Positions 22,878-35,266 are shown, counted from the first letter of the stretch. The stretch is 64,000 bases of DNA from Ilex aquifolium (GCA_951799425.1 OX637406.1:26592390-26656389); one strand, 5' to 3'. The notes: generated from the sequence alone by a model not told the origin. Made by a program: numbers and translations.

Positions 22878-25000
22878 TCTATCCTCTAATGCACTTCTTG
22901 TATATAGTAGTTAAAATTTTCGTTGTTTTATGTTTTTATGTCTTTTGTATAGTTTCTTTATTTGTCTTTTATATTAGAATCTTATACTATAAATATCTCT
23001 CGCTGCAAGACCTAATTAGTAATTTTCTATTTTCATCTTATATAGTGAGGATAATATTTAATTTAAGTTGGGAAAATATAAGTGTAAATTTACTTGTTGT
23101 TTTTAGCATAATAATTTTTATTTAAAAAATTATGTTTGTCTTTGTGACTGGCAGACGTTAAAAAAACCGGATAAGGAGTCAATTTTAAATAATTTTTCTT
23201 TGAGTCATTTTTACATGTTTTTGGAAAAAAAAAAAAAAAAAAAACCCTTTTATTTTATGCACTTTTAATTTCTGCACTTAAAACTTGAAGTTGTGTTTTT
23301 ATATTTTATATTTGTGTGATTTGAACTTAGTTAAATTTTGCTTATATGTTTATATATGTTTGAACTAATATGTTTTAATTTTCAGTGTGTTTTAAAATGA
23401 GAGCATATATTGCTAAAGTAGGAAGTATACTTCATATAATTCACAGTTAGATTAGGATTATATTCTAATGCCTTGCGAAAATACTCTCAATCTGATCTCA
23501 TGAGACTGTCATATTTTAGCTGTACGTTATCTCAATATTTTTATTCGAACTTAACCTTAGAAGCACAAACAGATGTCTTTATTTTTGAAAACCATGCAAA
23601 ATACTACACTCTTTCTATATATAGTGGAGATGTAAAAAACCAAATGCAGAATTAGAGCCATTCTTTCTTGGAGAGAAATGCTACATCTACTCAACTACGA
23701 ATCTTCGATTCAGCGGTAACTTTTCTTTGAATAATCTCATTATATTTGCTTTGATTAGCACGTCTTGAAATATATTATATACATTGCCCTTAACTATTTA
23801 TCTAGAAAGAATATAAATATAGGATTTCTGGAAAATGATCTTAGGCCATGTTTGATTAATTTTGAGCCTTAAACATTTCTTTTACAAAATTATATCATTA
23901 GTCAACCATGTTTGAGCCTAAAATAGTATAAACTCTTTTCATGAAACCTGAAAAAGACCCGAGCCAGATAAAAATATATTAAACCTACCTGAGCTACATA
24001 ATTTTCTTGCACCCTCTTTTAAATCAACAGGATACCAAAAAAGTGAGATGGAGCATAAAATGCACTCACCAAAAAGAGAGGCATGAGTTGAGAACGGGAT
24101 GGAGCGTAAAACGCACCCGTTCAACAAAAAGCGAGATGGAGCATAAAATGCACTCGCCAAAAAAGTGAAAAATGAAAAAAGAGAGAGCCAAGAAAGTAAA
24201 AAAAAAAAAAATAAAAATAAAAAATTGAAAAGAATACATAAAGTTTTAAGAGGAGTGCCAAAATGTAGCTTTTGAACCCCATAGACGTCGTTTCTTACAC
24301 CCCGACCCCTGACCACGTTACAACCTTAATAAAGTCCTTTTTGATTCCAGAAATCATATATTTGCATTCAGTCTAGCAATCTAAAAAGGAAAATGTTAAT
24401 AATATATTTAATACAGTGTTAATATTCTTTCATGAGATTATGTCAATTTCCAGTCCATTTAAAATAACCGCTCCTTTCTATTACATGTGCAATAATTTGT
24501 TTTGTTATCAATATTCTAATCACATGTAAAATTATGAGAACAGTCACTATAACATGTGTGCTATTCTTACTGAGTGTATTCCAGGGAAGGATTGACATCA
24601 AGACTACCATGAAAGAGGGTAATATTTTTCAAGTGATTTCTGAAAATAAAAACATCACTACACACACACACAAGTTTTCATAAAAATATATAGATAATAC
24701 TACACCCAACATATGATTCTCTCAAGGTGATCAGAAAAAGGAAGCATTCTAGCAAGACAGAAGAAATATCATCTTAATCATACATGTGAAAAATATGAAA
24801 TATGCATTTCTAATTACTAAAGTTTGTAGGTAGCTTCACTGGAAACCTTCACGAGACACAACTCGTCCACTAGGGATCACCTAGGGGTTTAAAGGCTTAT
24901 TGCATATGCTAAATGCAATCGTACAAAAATCTACGAAAATGATTTTACCCCACTTGTATTATATTTTCTTTTTATTTTACTAGGGACTAGTAAAGTTTAA
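22878..25000 (+). other. Long 3' non-coding region of the gag-protease element
   Basis: 2.1 kb, AT-rich, no domain-bearing frame. An 83-residue hydrophobic frame at 22874-23125 is low-complexity translation, not an envelope. A run of about 18 A lies at 23227-23244. Three structured 27-nt units lie at 24043-24157. From 24290 to 24900 it matches the 3' regions of the other Athila-like copies (anchors CCACGTTACAACC near 24315 and TTTGTAGGTAGCTTCACTGG near 24831). Retention in an element that has lost pol suggests cis-acting roles. Confidence 0.7.
24043..24157 (+). repeat. Three 27-nt hairpins with covarying outer and inner stems
   Basis: Units 24043-24069, 24094-24120 and 24131-24157 follow one plan: 5-bp outer arm, ATGGA, 4-bp inner arm, AAA, inner arm, A, outer arm. 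Outer arms are GTGAG/CTCAC, ACGGG/CCCGT and GCGAG/CTCGC; inner arms are GCAT/ATGC, GCGT/ACGC and GCAT/ATGC. Sequence changes on one side are matched on the other, the sign of a selected fold in RNA or single-stranded DNA. Confidence 0.8.
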
Positions 25001-25011
25001 GTTAGGGGGTG
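25001..25011 (+). other. Polypurine tract of the gag-protease element
   Basis: GTTAGGGGGTG immediately precedes the 3' LTR start TGATTAACCC. The same tract, inverted, borders the LTR at 63562. Confidence 0.88.
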
Positions 25012-26058
25012 TGATTAACCCTAATTAAGTATAAATTAAAGTTATTAATAAAGTCAAATTAGTGTAATAAAATAACTAAAAAGTAGTAAATATTATGAAT
25101 TATAATTTGTATGTAATTTAAAAGTTTTTACATTTTACGTCCAAAGTTTCATGTTTAATGCAGGAATACTACAAGATAGGAAGTACTAAGTGTCAAAGCT
25201 TGAAAGAACAAAGGACCAAAGCGTATTTTCATCACAAGGATAAGCCATAACATGCAACTTGCATCTCCAGCAAAGCACCACCGTCCAGACGGTGGGACTG
25301 CCGTCCGGACGGTCACCATTGTCAGAATACAAGTTGCCCACTTGCCCATGTCTCTTCCCACGCCTATAAATACCCTGCCCCCTTCAGCATTCAAAGCAGG
25401 CCGGAACCAAGAGCTTCCAAGGAGAAGTTCAGAGAAGAAAAAGAGAGAAAAGAAAAAGAAAAAGCACGCTCCGGTCCGTGTTATATTTCAGTCCTAAGTC
25501 CTGTACTTTTATAGTTTTTGTATAGCTTTCAATTCGAATAGTTGAACTGCCGCCACTTTTTCATCTTAACCGATTATAAGAGTGGCTGTGTTTCAATCGT
25601 TCCCTGCGAAAGACATTTAAATTCCGCACTTTCCTTTTTGCTGTAATGACAACTGCTAGCTCTCCTTGCTTGTCTATAGCAATGGAGCGTGAGTAGTTCC
25701 GTATATCCTCCGGTTCGAGGGGAACACATGTATAATATTGATCTGTTTTTGGAATTGCTGATGTTTTATGTATACGTTTATTATATATACAAGACGGGCC
25801 AGCTAGAATGACCCCGGCGTTCCTACCGGTATGGTTAATCCTCCACTGGAATGCTGAGGAAGTTCCACTGACGCCTGGTAGTATTATGTATATACAAGGC
25901 GGGCCAGCTAGAATGACCCCGGCGTTTCCACCGAAATGCTGAGGAAGTTCCACTGACGCCTGGTATTACTATATATATAATAATATTGCCTGCTGGAATA
26001 ACCCCGGTGATCCTCTCAGTATGGCTAGTCCTACACTGGAACGCTGAGGAAGTTCTAC

Positions 26059-26096
<38 letters not shown>

Positions 26097-26949
26097 TTAC
26101 AAGATAACCTATTGAATAATTCAAGTATGCCGCTCAAGTAACTTCACTTTCTGGGTGATATATCTAAATACAGTGTAGCCTAAGAAGCAGCTGTATTATG
26201 ATTAACTACCACCGGTTGACCTGACAAGTCGCCGGAAGATAGTCTGTACCACCTGCGGATTTTACTTGAATTAATCAATTGGAACATCTAAGCCCAGTGT
26301 AGCCTAAGAAGCAACTGTGCTATATATTACCACCGGTGTAGCCTAAGAAGCAGCTGTGTTATGGTTTATTATATATATATACGTATTTGCAATCATGAGA
26401 TCAAGTGAATAACTCAAGTATTCCTCATGAATGGCTTGTCCTTCTGGTTTGCTTGGGTTAATCATTTGACATAAATATACCCAGTGTAGCCTAAGAAGCA
26501 GCTGTGTTATAATATATATATACATCAGACCTGCCGGTTAGCTTGCCAGTAAAATGGAAGTTAACTGATGTGAGGTAGCAATTCCGTAACAAGACCGATG
26601 TAAAACATGTGGGATCCTTGAACTGAAGGATATCTTTTATATTCCTGTCATTAATCTGTTTTACTTACGCATTTTATTTCTGCACCTTTATTCCACCTGT
26701 TGTTTTAGAATCAAGTTTTTAACACCGTCATTAGACTAAGCTCACACCACAAGCAATCAAACATCAAACTACTCCAAACAACCTTTTTATTGCTTTATTT
26801 TTATTTTATTTATTTTATTTTATTTTAATTACTAAAACTCTCTGTGGGATCGATACTTGGACTCAAAAACCAAGAAAACTACAATTCGACCACTTATACT
26901 TGGGTGTAATATAATAATATAATTCTGACACACTAAAAAGTGCGAATCA
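25012..26949 (+). repeat. 3' LTR of the gag-protease Athila-like element
   Basis: 1938 bp; same ends, open frames and internal repeats as the 5' LTR, with 30 instead of 34 bases of TA at 26063-26092. I noticed no base substitution between the copies in the stretches I compared. TATAAATA at 25365-25372; palindromes at 25280-25293 and 25301-25312. Confidence 0.95.
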
Positions 26950-26954
26950 CCCTT

Positions 26955-28427
26955 CTTGGGTGACACCTTGAGAAATATGTAGTCTCCCACCATGAATTCT
27001 AAGGGTCTTCGTCTGTGGTCCGTATAGCTCTTCTGTCTACTTTGCGCCGTCCGTAGCCTCTCTCGGATGAGTTGAATCTTCTCCGTAGTTTCTCGAACAA
27101 TGTCCAGTCCAAACACACTGCTCTCGCCGGCTTCTAACCAACACGTCGGTGATCGGCATGGTCTTCCATACAATGCTTCATACGGTGTCATCGCAATACT
27201 TCCCTGATAGCTGTTGTTGTAAGCAAGCTCCACCAACGGTAAGTGGTCGCTGCAACTCCCCTTGAACTCCAACGCGCAAGCGCGTAACATATCGTCCACA
27301 ATCTGTATCACCCTCTCGTATTGGCCATCCGTTTGGAGATGAAAAGCCGTACTGAAGTGTAACTCCGTCCCCATCGCTTGTTGTAGACTTTGCCAGAATC
27401 TCGCCACAAACCTAGAGTCACGATCCGACACAATCGAGAGCGGAACGCCGTGTAACCTCACTATCTCACGGATATACAGCTGGCTCAAAGTCTCGAATGT
27501 ATCTGTGGTCTTCATACCCAAAAAGTGAGCGGACTTGGTGAGTCTATCCCCAATGACCCACACTGCATTATGCCCGCGCCACGTCCGTGGTAAACCCGAC
27601 ACGAAGTCCATGGTGATGTGATCCCACTTCCACTCTGGAATAGGCAAAGACTGTAGGACTCCTCCTGGCCTTTGATGCTCAATCTTCACCCGCTGGCACA
27701 CCGCACATTTTGCCACATACTTGGCCACATCTCGCTTCATTCCCCTCCACCAGTATTGACACTTCATGTCCCTATACATCTTTGTGCTACCGGGGTGGAT
27801 AGCAAACTTGGAGCGATGACACTCTCCAAGTATCTCCTCCTTTAGGGATGAATCATCGGGAACACATAGCTTCTCCCCATATGTCAACTCTCCATTCTTC
27901 CAAGACCATCCTTCCATCGCTTCTCCATTCTCCAATCGGGCTCTAATCAAATCGAGTTCCGAATCCAGGCATTGCAACTCCAGAACCCGTTGTCGAAGCG
28001 TCGGTTGAGCTACAAGGTTGAATAGATATGGTTGATACTCCAGTCCATCCACCCATAGATCGTACTCCTCCAATGCATCAATCATTTTCCACCTATTTAC
28101 CGCAAGAGAATTGATTTCACCCCGAGACTTCCTGCTAATAGCGTCGGCAACTACATTGGCCTTCCCCGGATGGTAGTTGAGCGTGAACTCATAATCTTCC
28201 AAGTACTCAATCCACCTTCTCTGCCGGAGATTCAAGTCTTTCTGTGTGAAGATATACTTGAGGTTTTTATGGTCCGAGAACACTTGAAATTTCTCCCCGT
28301 ATAAATAACATCTCCACAACTTAAGAGCAAACACCACCGCAGCCAGCTCCAAGTCGTGTGTGGGATAATTCTGCTCATGCACCTTGAGTTGCCTCGAGCC
28401 ATAAGCCACTACCTTCCCTCCTTGCAT
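26955..28427 (-). pseudogene. Tekay-like pol, RNase H and integrase (copy 2, upstream of the insertion)
   Basis: Continues from the RT piece at 28437: [32 protein letters not shown], the HHCC finger (HPGSTKMYRDMKCQYWW ... CAVCQ), and the integrase core with acidic residues in MDFVSGLP, SDRDSRF and DGQYER. It keeps the family-typical MDFV and DAISRK where copy 1 has KDFV and NAISRK, so it is the better-preserved copy. It is cut at 26955 by the Athila-like element; residues read beyond that point are LTR sequence. The C-terminus lies at 17956-18342. BASIS: CCCTT at 26950-26954 repeats 18338-18342. Confidence 0.9.
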
Positions 28428-28436
28428 TAGAACGCA

Positions 28437-29237
28437 TCACAAGCCTCGTAGTGAAGCATCGGTGTAGACATCGTAGCCTTCCCCACTACTCGGAATAATG
28501 AGGATAGGTGTCGTCGTCAACTTCTCCTTCAAGGTGCGAAAAGCTAGTTCACACGCTTGAGTCCACACAAATTTCTCCCCCTTCTTTGTAAGGCGAGTCA
28601 TCGGCATCGCAAGCTTGGAGAACCCTTCCACAAACCTACGATAATAGCCGGCTAACCCCAAGAAACTCCGTACTTCCGTCACGTTCTTCGGTGGTTCCCA
28701 TTTCATCACGGCCTCAATCTTTGCGGGATCAACCGCTACTCCTTGCTCGGACACAACATGGCCAAGGAACTTCACTTCCTTCATCCAAAACTCACACTTG
28801 CTCATCTTCGCATATAACTTATGTTCTCTCAATGTTTGTAGCACAATAGAGAGATGACGAGCATGTTCCTCCTGAGTCTGTGAGTAAACCAATATGTCAT
28901 CAATAAACACAATGACAAATTGATCGAGGTAAGGCCGGAAGACTCTGTGCATCAAATCCATGAAGGCTGCGGGGGCATTAGTCAATCCGAACGGCATCAC
29001 CGTAAACTCGAAATGACCATACCGGGTACGGAAAGCAGTCTTAGGAATATACTCCTCCTTAATCCGCAGCTGATGATATCCCGTGCCAAGATCAATCTTG
29101 GAGTAATACTTCGAACCCTTCAACTGATCAAATAAGTCATCAATTCTCGGCAACGGATACTTATTCTTCACGGTAACCCGATTCAACCTCGGGTAATCCG
29201 TGCACATCAATTCACAACTTAGTTCATGGATGTACAA
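28437..29237 (-). pseudogene. Tekay-like reverse transcriptase, truncated (copy 2)
   Basis: 266 residues differing from copy 1 (11570-12370) by about one residue (TTTPILII versus TTAPILII). It has the same FIDD catalytic pair, the same fused leader start and the same TGA after [10 protein letters not shown]. The shared lesions show the duplication happened after the deletion and the nonsense mutation. Confidence 0.9.
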
Positions 29238-29372
29238 GACATCCTAAATATTAGGTTAAGCTAAGGCATAGAACGTGTATAAAATTTCACTCAAGGATTT
29301 GATTCAACCTAATCCTAAAGCTCTAGAGGTGATTCCATAACCTACAGCTCCCATGTAAGACCTAAAGCCTAA

Positions 29373-29384
29373 GCTCTGATACCA
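29373..29384 (-). other. Primer-binding site, initiator tRNA-Met (copy 2)
   Basis: Minus strand TGGTATCAGAGC, adjacent to the LTR starting at 29389; marks that LTR as the 5' LTR of copy 2. Confidence 0.92.
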
Positions 29385-29388
29385 ACTT

Positions 29389-32232
29389 TGTAACGCCCCA
29401 AAAACCACCCTGGAAGGCATTACATTTTTAAAACCATTCATACCATGGGAACAACTAATAAAATCCATAAATAACCGGGGGTCCTTAATTTAAAAAAATT
29501 CGGGCAGAGTCTCCTTTGTTCGGGGAGCTCTACCCAAAACACAACCTGTGCAATTATACTACATTGACCACACCGGGTCCATTTATCCATAAAATATTTA
29601 CAACATTATCCAAAAGAATAAGCCCAATTCATGGCTATTACATCTCAAAAATTAATTAAAGTAGCACAGCGGAATAAACAAAAGAAGCTAGACTACACAA
29701 TGTTCCAAAAGAATGTCCTAGTCTAGTAAAAAAGGAAGGGAGGTCACTCTATGCGTCCACCTCGGGATCCACACTCCCGTCAAGTGGAGTCTCCCAAGTA
29801 GCGGGATCCTCGACCCTTACGTCCTCCTCAAGCAGGTAATCTGAAAAATGTTAGCGGTAGGGGGTGAGCACGAAGCTCTCTAGAGAAATTCTCCCAAACC
29901 CATACAAGGTTTAGAAAAAAAAAAACATTTAAAACGGTCGGTCTCATTTTTAACATAACATAGATACATAATTTGAATTAAAGCAGTGAAATTTAAAAAA
30001 TGATCTCAAGTTTATGTAAAAACATTACTTAAATGAATAAACGAGCACCACATACAAATAATAACCATTAATGGCCATTAAAAATTCTCAACAATTCTTT
30101 CGGTAGGTGGCATACTTTGTGGTAACCTCCACCCCCTTTTAGGTCACCTTTTATTCTCAAGCATCCTTACCTGAAACCTCTTGAGAATGGATGAGCATCC
30201 TTACATGGAACCTCTCACCAATCACTACATTGTTTCCCAAACATCCTTACCGGGAACCTCTTGGGAAGGGGTGAGCATCCTTACAAGGAAACTCTCACTC
30301 ATGTGCATCACAAACAACCCAACCAAGCATACCATTCCAACATTTATCTCAATTTACAAACATCTATCCAAAATCCCCAAAATATATCATGTAACCATTC
30401 CACAACCAACCAAGAAAAATACATGAGATCACAATAACATCATTTTTCTACCCAACACAAAGCACTAAGGTTTCGAAATTCATAATAAAGCAAGCATTTA
30501 AGAAGGAAATACATCACTCTCCCAAAAATTAGGGTTTTAAAAATAGAAAGAGATTTCATGGGTATTAAACCCTAACTTTATTCAAAACATGTAATCTTTG
30601 CAAAAAGCCTAAGAGAGGTTGATTCCATAGCATATATAATCTTTGAAGTAAAACATGGGCATTTTACAACGGATTTCAAGTTTAAGTAGCAATAATAATA
30701 GAAATGAACAATAACAACCAAGTTCCAATAAACATCCATTTCCAAAATATAAACCATTTCCCACACATGATATAAGATTGTCCTCCCCGGCATGAGCATC
30801 CTTACAAGGAACCTCTCACCCTCAAGGTTTGGTTTCTCAAGCATCCTTACATGGAATCTCTTGAGAAAATCACATACTGTCCTCTTTTGGCATGGGCATC
30901 CTTACAAGGAACCTCTCACTCATGTTTGTCCAAACAACCATACAAGAATACAATACCAACTATTCTCTCAAATACCCAAAAATTCCACAAGTCTCCTATT
31001 TACAAGCAATTTCCAAGATAAATCCCCAATTCTCATAAATGGTTGTACAAAGAGTAATATAAGAAAATGTACAAGAGATCATCATAAATATCATTTTTTT
31101 TGTTCAATATGAAACACAAAAGTTTTGAAATCAAGAACATAGGAGAAATCAAAAGAAAAACTCCTTTCTCTTGAAACCTAGGGTTTGAAGATGAGAAAAA
31201 AGGATTTAATGGTTATTCCACCATAGATTTGTTTAATACATGATAATCTTTGCAAGAATGTCAAGAATCAAGTATTTCATACCATATATATAAGAATGAG
31301 AGTGAAAGCATACATATATTTATGCCCTAACCTCAATGGACAAGAATGGAAGAAAACCCCTACCTTGAAATCAAGAATTTCAAACCAATGCCCAAGCTTT
31401 AGAGACTCTCTTTCTCCCTTTTCTTCTTCCCTTTACCTTCTCCTAGGGCTCTAAGAGATGTGGGTTGAGAGTGAAATGTATGAAATGAGAGAAAATGTAA
31501 TGGAAATGGGGTTTTAAACACAGCTGCCCCGAATTTCACTGTTCATGGGCTGTTTTGACATCGCTTCGTTATCTGGGCATAACTCTCTCATCTAAGCTCC
31601 GATTGAGATGATTCAAGATGCTATGGAACGCTAAGAAATAGCTCTACAAATTTCATGTTTTGAGTTTTGAGAGATATGGACTGCATCAAGGTCTAAATCG
31701 AGCTTGATGTTGCAGCCAGTGCACTGTTCACGTGCACTGTTCAAGCTAAATGGACTGTTTTGACATCGCTTCGTTATGTGAGCATAAATCTCTCATCCGA
31801 GCTCTGATTGAGATGATTCAAGATGATATGGAATGCTAAGAAATAGTTCTACAACTTTCATGATTTGAGTTTGGAGAGATATTGACGGAATCAAGGTCGA
31901 AATCGAGCTTGAAGTTGCAGCCAGTGCACTGTTCACAGCTGTTTCATCCCTTTTTCCATTTCCAATCCATTTCTAAGCCAACCAAATCCATCCCAAATCT
32001 CTTCAACACATATTTTTACACCAAACCTATTTAATACAAGTTCTAGGACCTAAAATTTCATATTTTCACTTATTAAAACTAAATTTCGACTATTATTTTC
32101 ACTAACATTTTAAATCTTTACTTTTCCAATCTACCAAATTCAAACACACATCACTACACATATCCACATTTTTACAACAAATATTTACTATATATCTATA
32201 TACATATATAAAAGAAAATGTGGGGTGTTACA
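29389..32232 (-). repeat. Right LTR of the array (5' LTR of copy 2)
   Basis: 2844 bp, TGTAACGCCCC to GTGGGGTGTTACA, followed by ATTTG (32233-32237), the match of 6805-6809. It contains the hairpin units and the roughly 205-bp duplication, the second unit lacking one terminal CACGTG piece. Confidence 0.93.
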
Positions 32233-33012
32233 ATTTGGACCTAGTTACGAGTGCATGTGGACTTGGTTGTCACGTAATGTGAAACTTTTATGATGTGTAT
32301 GTGGATATACATGTTTGATATTAACCTAACCCATTTCTTATGTGTTTAGGCCCTTTGCACTTTGCCACCCTCATATTTTAAGAAAAAAATTACATAATTG
32401 TCATGCATCACTATTTCAATGAACCACACCAATAAATCACCATAACACACACACTCTCCCCCCCCCCCCCCCTTCACTAGTCTGTATCCATGTTGGATCC
32501 CATAAGTCGACCTCACTTCATCAACAGACCTCAAATCTCCGCCTAATAAATCTTTTGATCCCAACTCTTCAGATGATCACCCATCAAACTACACAATTCA
32601 CTACCTCAGTCCGCCCATTAGTCTGAGGGTGATAGGCACTACTAAACTCCAGCTTTGTGTTGGCAAACCTCCACAAACTACACCAAAAATGGCTAGCAAA
32701 ATGGGTATCACGATCTGAAACAATAGACTGTGGTAAACCATGTAGACAGAATATCCTTGAAGTAGAGATAGGCGACATGCGATTCATCAATAGTCTTCTT
32801 GCACGGGATGAAGTGTGCTATTTTGGAAAAAGGATTCACCACCACATAAAAGGTCACTTCCAATGCCATACCAACCTTGGGCAGATGTTAGTATGGACTT
32901 TATTCTTCCATTTATTGAGATTTCATTTCTTAGCCATTAATATTAACCAACCCAAGCATAAAAGTTGTTTATCACACCTTGGTTATCCCAGGATTGTGCT
33001 TTATTGACATTG
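32233..33012. other. Older flank between two insertions
   Basis: Continues the sequence that lies left of 6805. It contains a run of 15 C at 32458-32472 and, on the minus strand, an integrase scrap (32575-32870). The rest shows no recognisable feature. CATTG at 33008-33012 is the target duplication of the next element. Confidence 0.6.
32575..32870 (-). pseudogene. Integrase core fragment of another Ty3/gypsy element
   Basis: Minus-strand reading gives SKIAHFIPCKKTIDESHVA, then LCLHGLPQSIVSDRDTHFASHFW (two halves of one core strand set) and AYHPQTNGRTEVVN. The second Asp (SDRD) and the Glu (TEVVN) of the catalytic triad are visible. Wording is like the Reina/CRM side of the chromoviruses, not the Tekay-like neighbours. 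A frameshift splits it and both ends are missing. Confidence 0.75.
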
Positions 33013-35253
33013 TGTGACGCCCCAAAATCCGGGGGTCCGTTGATTACCCATCAACCCGCGGAATACTCGTGGATACCGAGTAGCTCGATATCACACCGTC
33101 ATGCCCCATTTACCGGGGTCCTTAATTTTAACAAAATTCGGGCAGAGTCTCCTTTGTACGGGGAGCTCTACCCAAAACACAACCTGTGCAGTATACATTA
33201 ACATGACCCATCCAAGGCCCAATATAACATAATGACCACACAGGGTCCATTTATAAGTAAAACTTGACCGCACCGGGTCCATTTATCAATACTTATATCA
33301 AAACATGCAAGGTTAGTTTAACAATAGTCCATATAAGTTCTATTACATTTATTCATGAAAACTTTACAAGTCAAAACCATGTTAATCAAAAGGTTTACAA
33401 AATCATGCACTAAGACCACAGGTCGGCCTCCTTCACCCTTGATGCTCTACATGGGAGCCATCCGCCGGTGCAAACGCCACACCTGAAATTGTTTCCCGTA
33501 TAGGGTGAGCCTCGCTCAGTAGAAAATTCCCTACAGAGACTATTCCCCACCTAGATGCACATGGAATGCTCATATGCAATACTCAATTATCCACAACAAT
33601 TATAATCATGTTTATGCAACTCAGATATGGAATTTCTTATGACATGTCATGCAACGAGGTGAGACTCATTCATGCACTCAATCCGAGCCCTTCATGGCTC
33701 CCCAACACACGCAAGTGCCAATGTGTGAATTCGTCATTTATGTTACACATCAATGACATTTTACAAAACTAGGGTCTTTCTTGGGGTGGGCATTCATGGA
33801 CTTACACCAACGGCACCCAGCCGACACGGAATTTCAGAACTTCAACCCACGGTTCCGCGTATACCGACACACTTTATGGCCTTTTACACCAACGGAGTGC
33901 GAATCCTATCAACGAGTCTTTCACCCGAGGGATATTCTAGCCCTTCTTGCTAACTCCGACCCAATTTATCTCTCATGCAATTATGCGACTCAACAGGATC
34001 TTCGATCCCTTCCTTCCGAGTCCCTTGTCAAATACCAAGAGTGTCATTTGATTAACCATGCACACACACACACACTCTCACACCCATGACTTACACCCAT
34101 GAATGTGATGTCATGACCATGCCCAATATGCAATTGATGACATATGAGCAATACAAACCATATATGATCATATTCCATGAAACTTTATATCACATGCATA
34201 TAAATTTCGTAATTCATCATGCTCAACATATCAACAACATATTCAAACATGTTATTCCAATGGCATCAAACAATCATTTAAATCAAGCAAGGCATTTTAT
34301 CAAACACCTTCAAGGCACAACTTATAAATCACATAGCATGCCTCAAATTTCCCTAAGTTACAAGAACAATCACATGTAACTTCAATATATCGAAATCGAG
34401 CTAGAAGCTAGCCTAAGCCATTTCTATGCTCACTCTTCCACTTCCATAAACATAGACATATGTATAGATCATATATATATGCATACATAACCCAAGCATT
34501 TCCTAGAAGCATTCTAGACTAGGAATCAACCCAAGTAGGAAACCCCTACCGTTTGAAGCGTGAGATGAAGACTAGAGCTTCAAAGCTTCAAGAACACCAA
34601 CAAAGACCACAAAATCCTTGATTTCTCCAAAGACTCCACTTGAATCTTCGGTGAAATCCCTCGTTCTTGGTACGTACGCGTAGCCCTTGACGAGTAGAAG
34701 AACTTTAAGTCTTGGTCCGACGAAACTTCCGACCGACGAAACTTCCGGAATCGAAGTGGGAAGGTTGAAGAAAATTTTTTCTTTCTCTTTGGTCTTGGCC
34801 GGCTGATTGCAGCTAAGGGGAGATATTTTTTTTGCCCAAAAAGCTGATTTAAGAGGATATTTATAGGCAAAAATGTGCGGTCCACATCGCACCGCATATT
34901 TTCGACTTCCGGGTCCATTTTTCGTCCCGAAACGATTCATTATACCTCGGATTAAGGTCAAATTAATTTTATTTGAACTTTAACTTACTTTTAAGGAAAT
35001 TTTATAAAATTCATTATTGGGGACCTTTAAAATGTCATTCGTCACGCAGTCGCCTCGAACGACGGGCAAAAATCCGACTATCTCGGAATTCGACGAAATT
35101 TGACAGGGTGACTAAATTCCGCGATACGAATCCAACGGCAAACTCCGTTTCCTCATCCGAGGTCTAGAGTATGAGTATTTCAAATAAGCATTAGGATGAC
35201 AAATGACCATTTTACCCTTATTCACAAAAATTCAAATTTACCCGGGTTTCACA
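33013..35253 (-). repeat. 3' LTR of the 33-42 kb element
   Basis: 2241 bp. TATTTATA at 34858-34865 (TATAAATA in element sense), with an inverted repeat TGCGGT/ACCGCA just upstream (34876-34898). Open frames within (33566-34379, 34572-35167 and others) recur in the other LTR and are non-coding. A short CA run lies near 34062. Confidence 0.92.
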
Positions 35254-35266
35254 TTCTTCCCCCCTT
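35254..35266 (-). other. Polypurine tract of the 33-42 kb element
   Basis: Reverse complement AAGGGGGGAAGAA, directly inside the LTR edge. Confidence 0.88.

Larger units (their letters stand above)
18343..26949 (+). mobile_element. Young Athila-like element with gag-protease only (non-autonomous)
   Basis: 8607 bp with LTRs 18343-20284 and 25012-26949, TSD CCCTT (18338-18342 and 26950-26954), a tRNA-Asp-type PBS, one long gag-protease frame and a polypurine tract. There is no reverse transcriptase, RNase H or integrase anywhere between the protease end (22877) and the 3' LTR. LTR frames and offsets coincide throughout; the only length difference is 2 TA units in a microsatellite (34 versus 30 bases). 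It therefore inserted recently and must have used RT and integrase from another element. Confidence 0.93.
6810..32232 (-). mobile_element. Tekay-like Ty3/gypsy array with three LTRs and two internal regions
   Basis: On the minus strand the order is LTR (29389-32232), internal (18342 down to 17915 and 29388 down to 26955), LTR (12522-17914), internal (9660-12521), LTR (6810-9659). The whole block is bounded by the 5-bp direct repeat ATTTG at 6805-6809 and 32233-32237, so it occupies a single integration site. Both internal regions carry the same gag-protease deletion and the same premature stop in RNase H. Simplest reading: one element inserted, then unequal LTR recombination duplicated it. 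The middle LTR and second internal region later received a solo LTR and an Athila-like element. Confidence 0.85.

Noticed and set aside
22874..23125. Hydrophobic 83-residue frame after gag-protease, as a possible envelope-like protein
   Set aside because: Low-complexity AT-rich translation overlapping the gag stop, no signal peptide plus domain structure, and sequence matches the non-coding 3' character of the region.
26832..26954. C-terminal extension of the copy 2 integrase frame
   Set aside because: These codons lie in the 3' LTR of the inserted Athila-like element; the true C-terminus is at 17956-18342.
6810..32232. Two independent Tekay-like insertions side by side
   Set aside because: They share the middle LTR, the same deletion and stop, and there is only one pair of target duplications (ATTTG).
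32458..32472. Run of 15 C as a functional element
   Set aside because: A single homopolymer in decayed flank with no partner structure; could also be a sequencing or assembly artefact.
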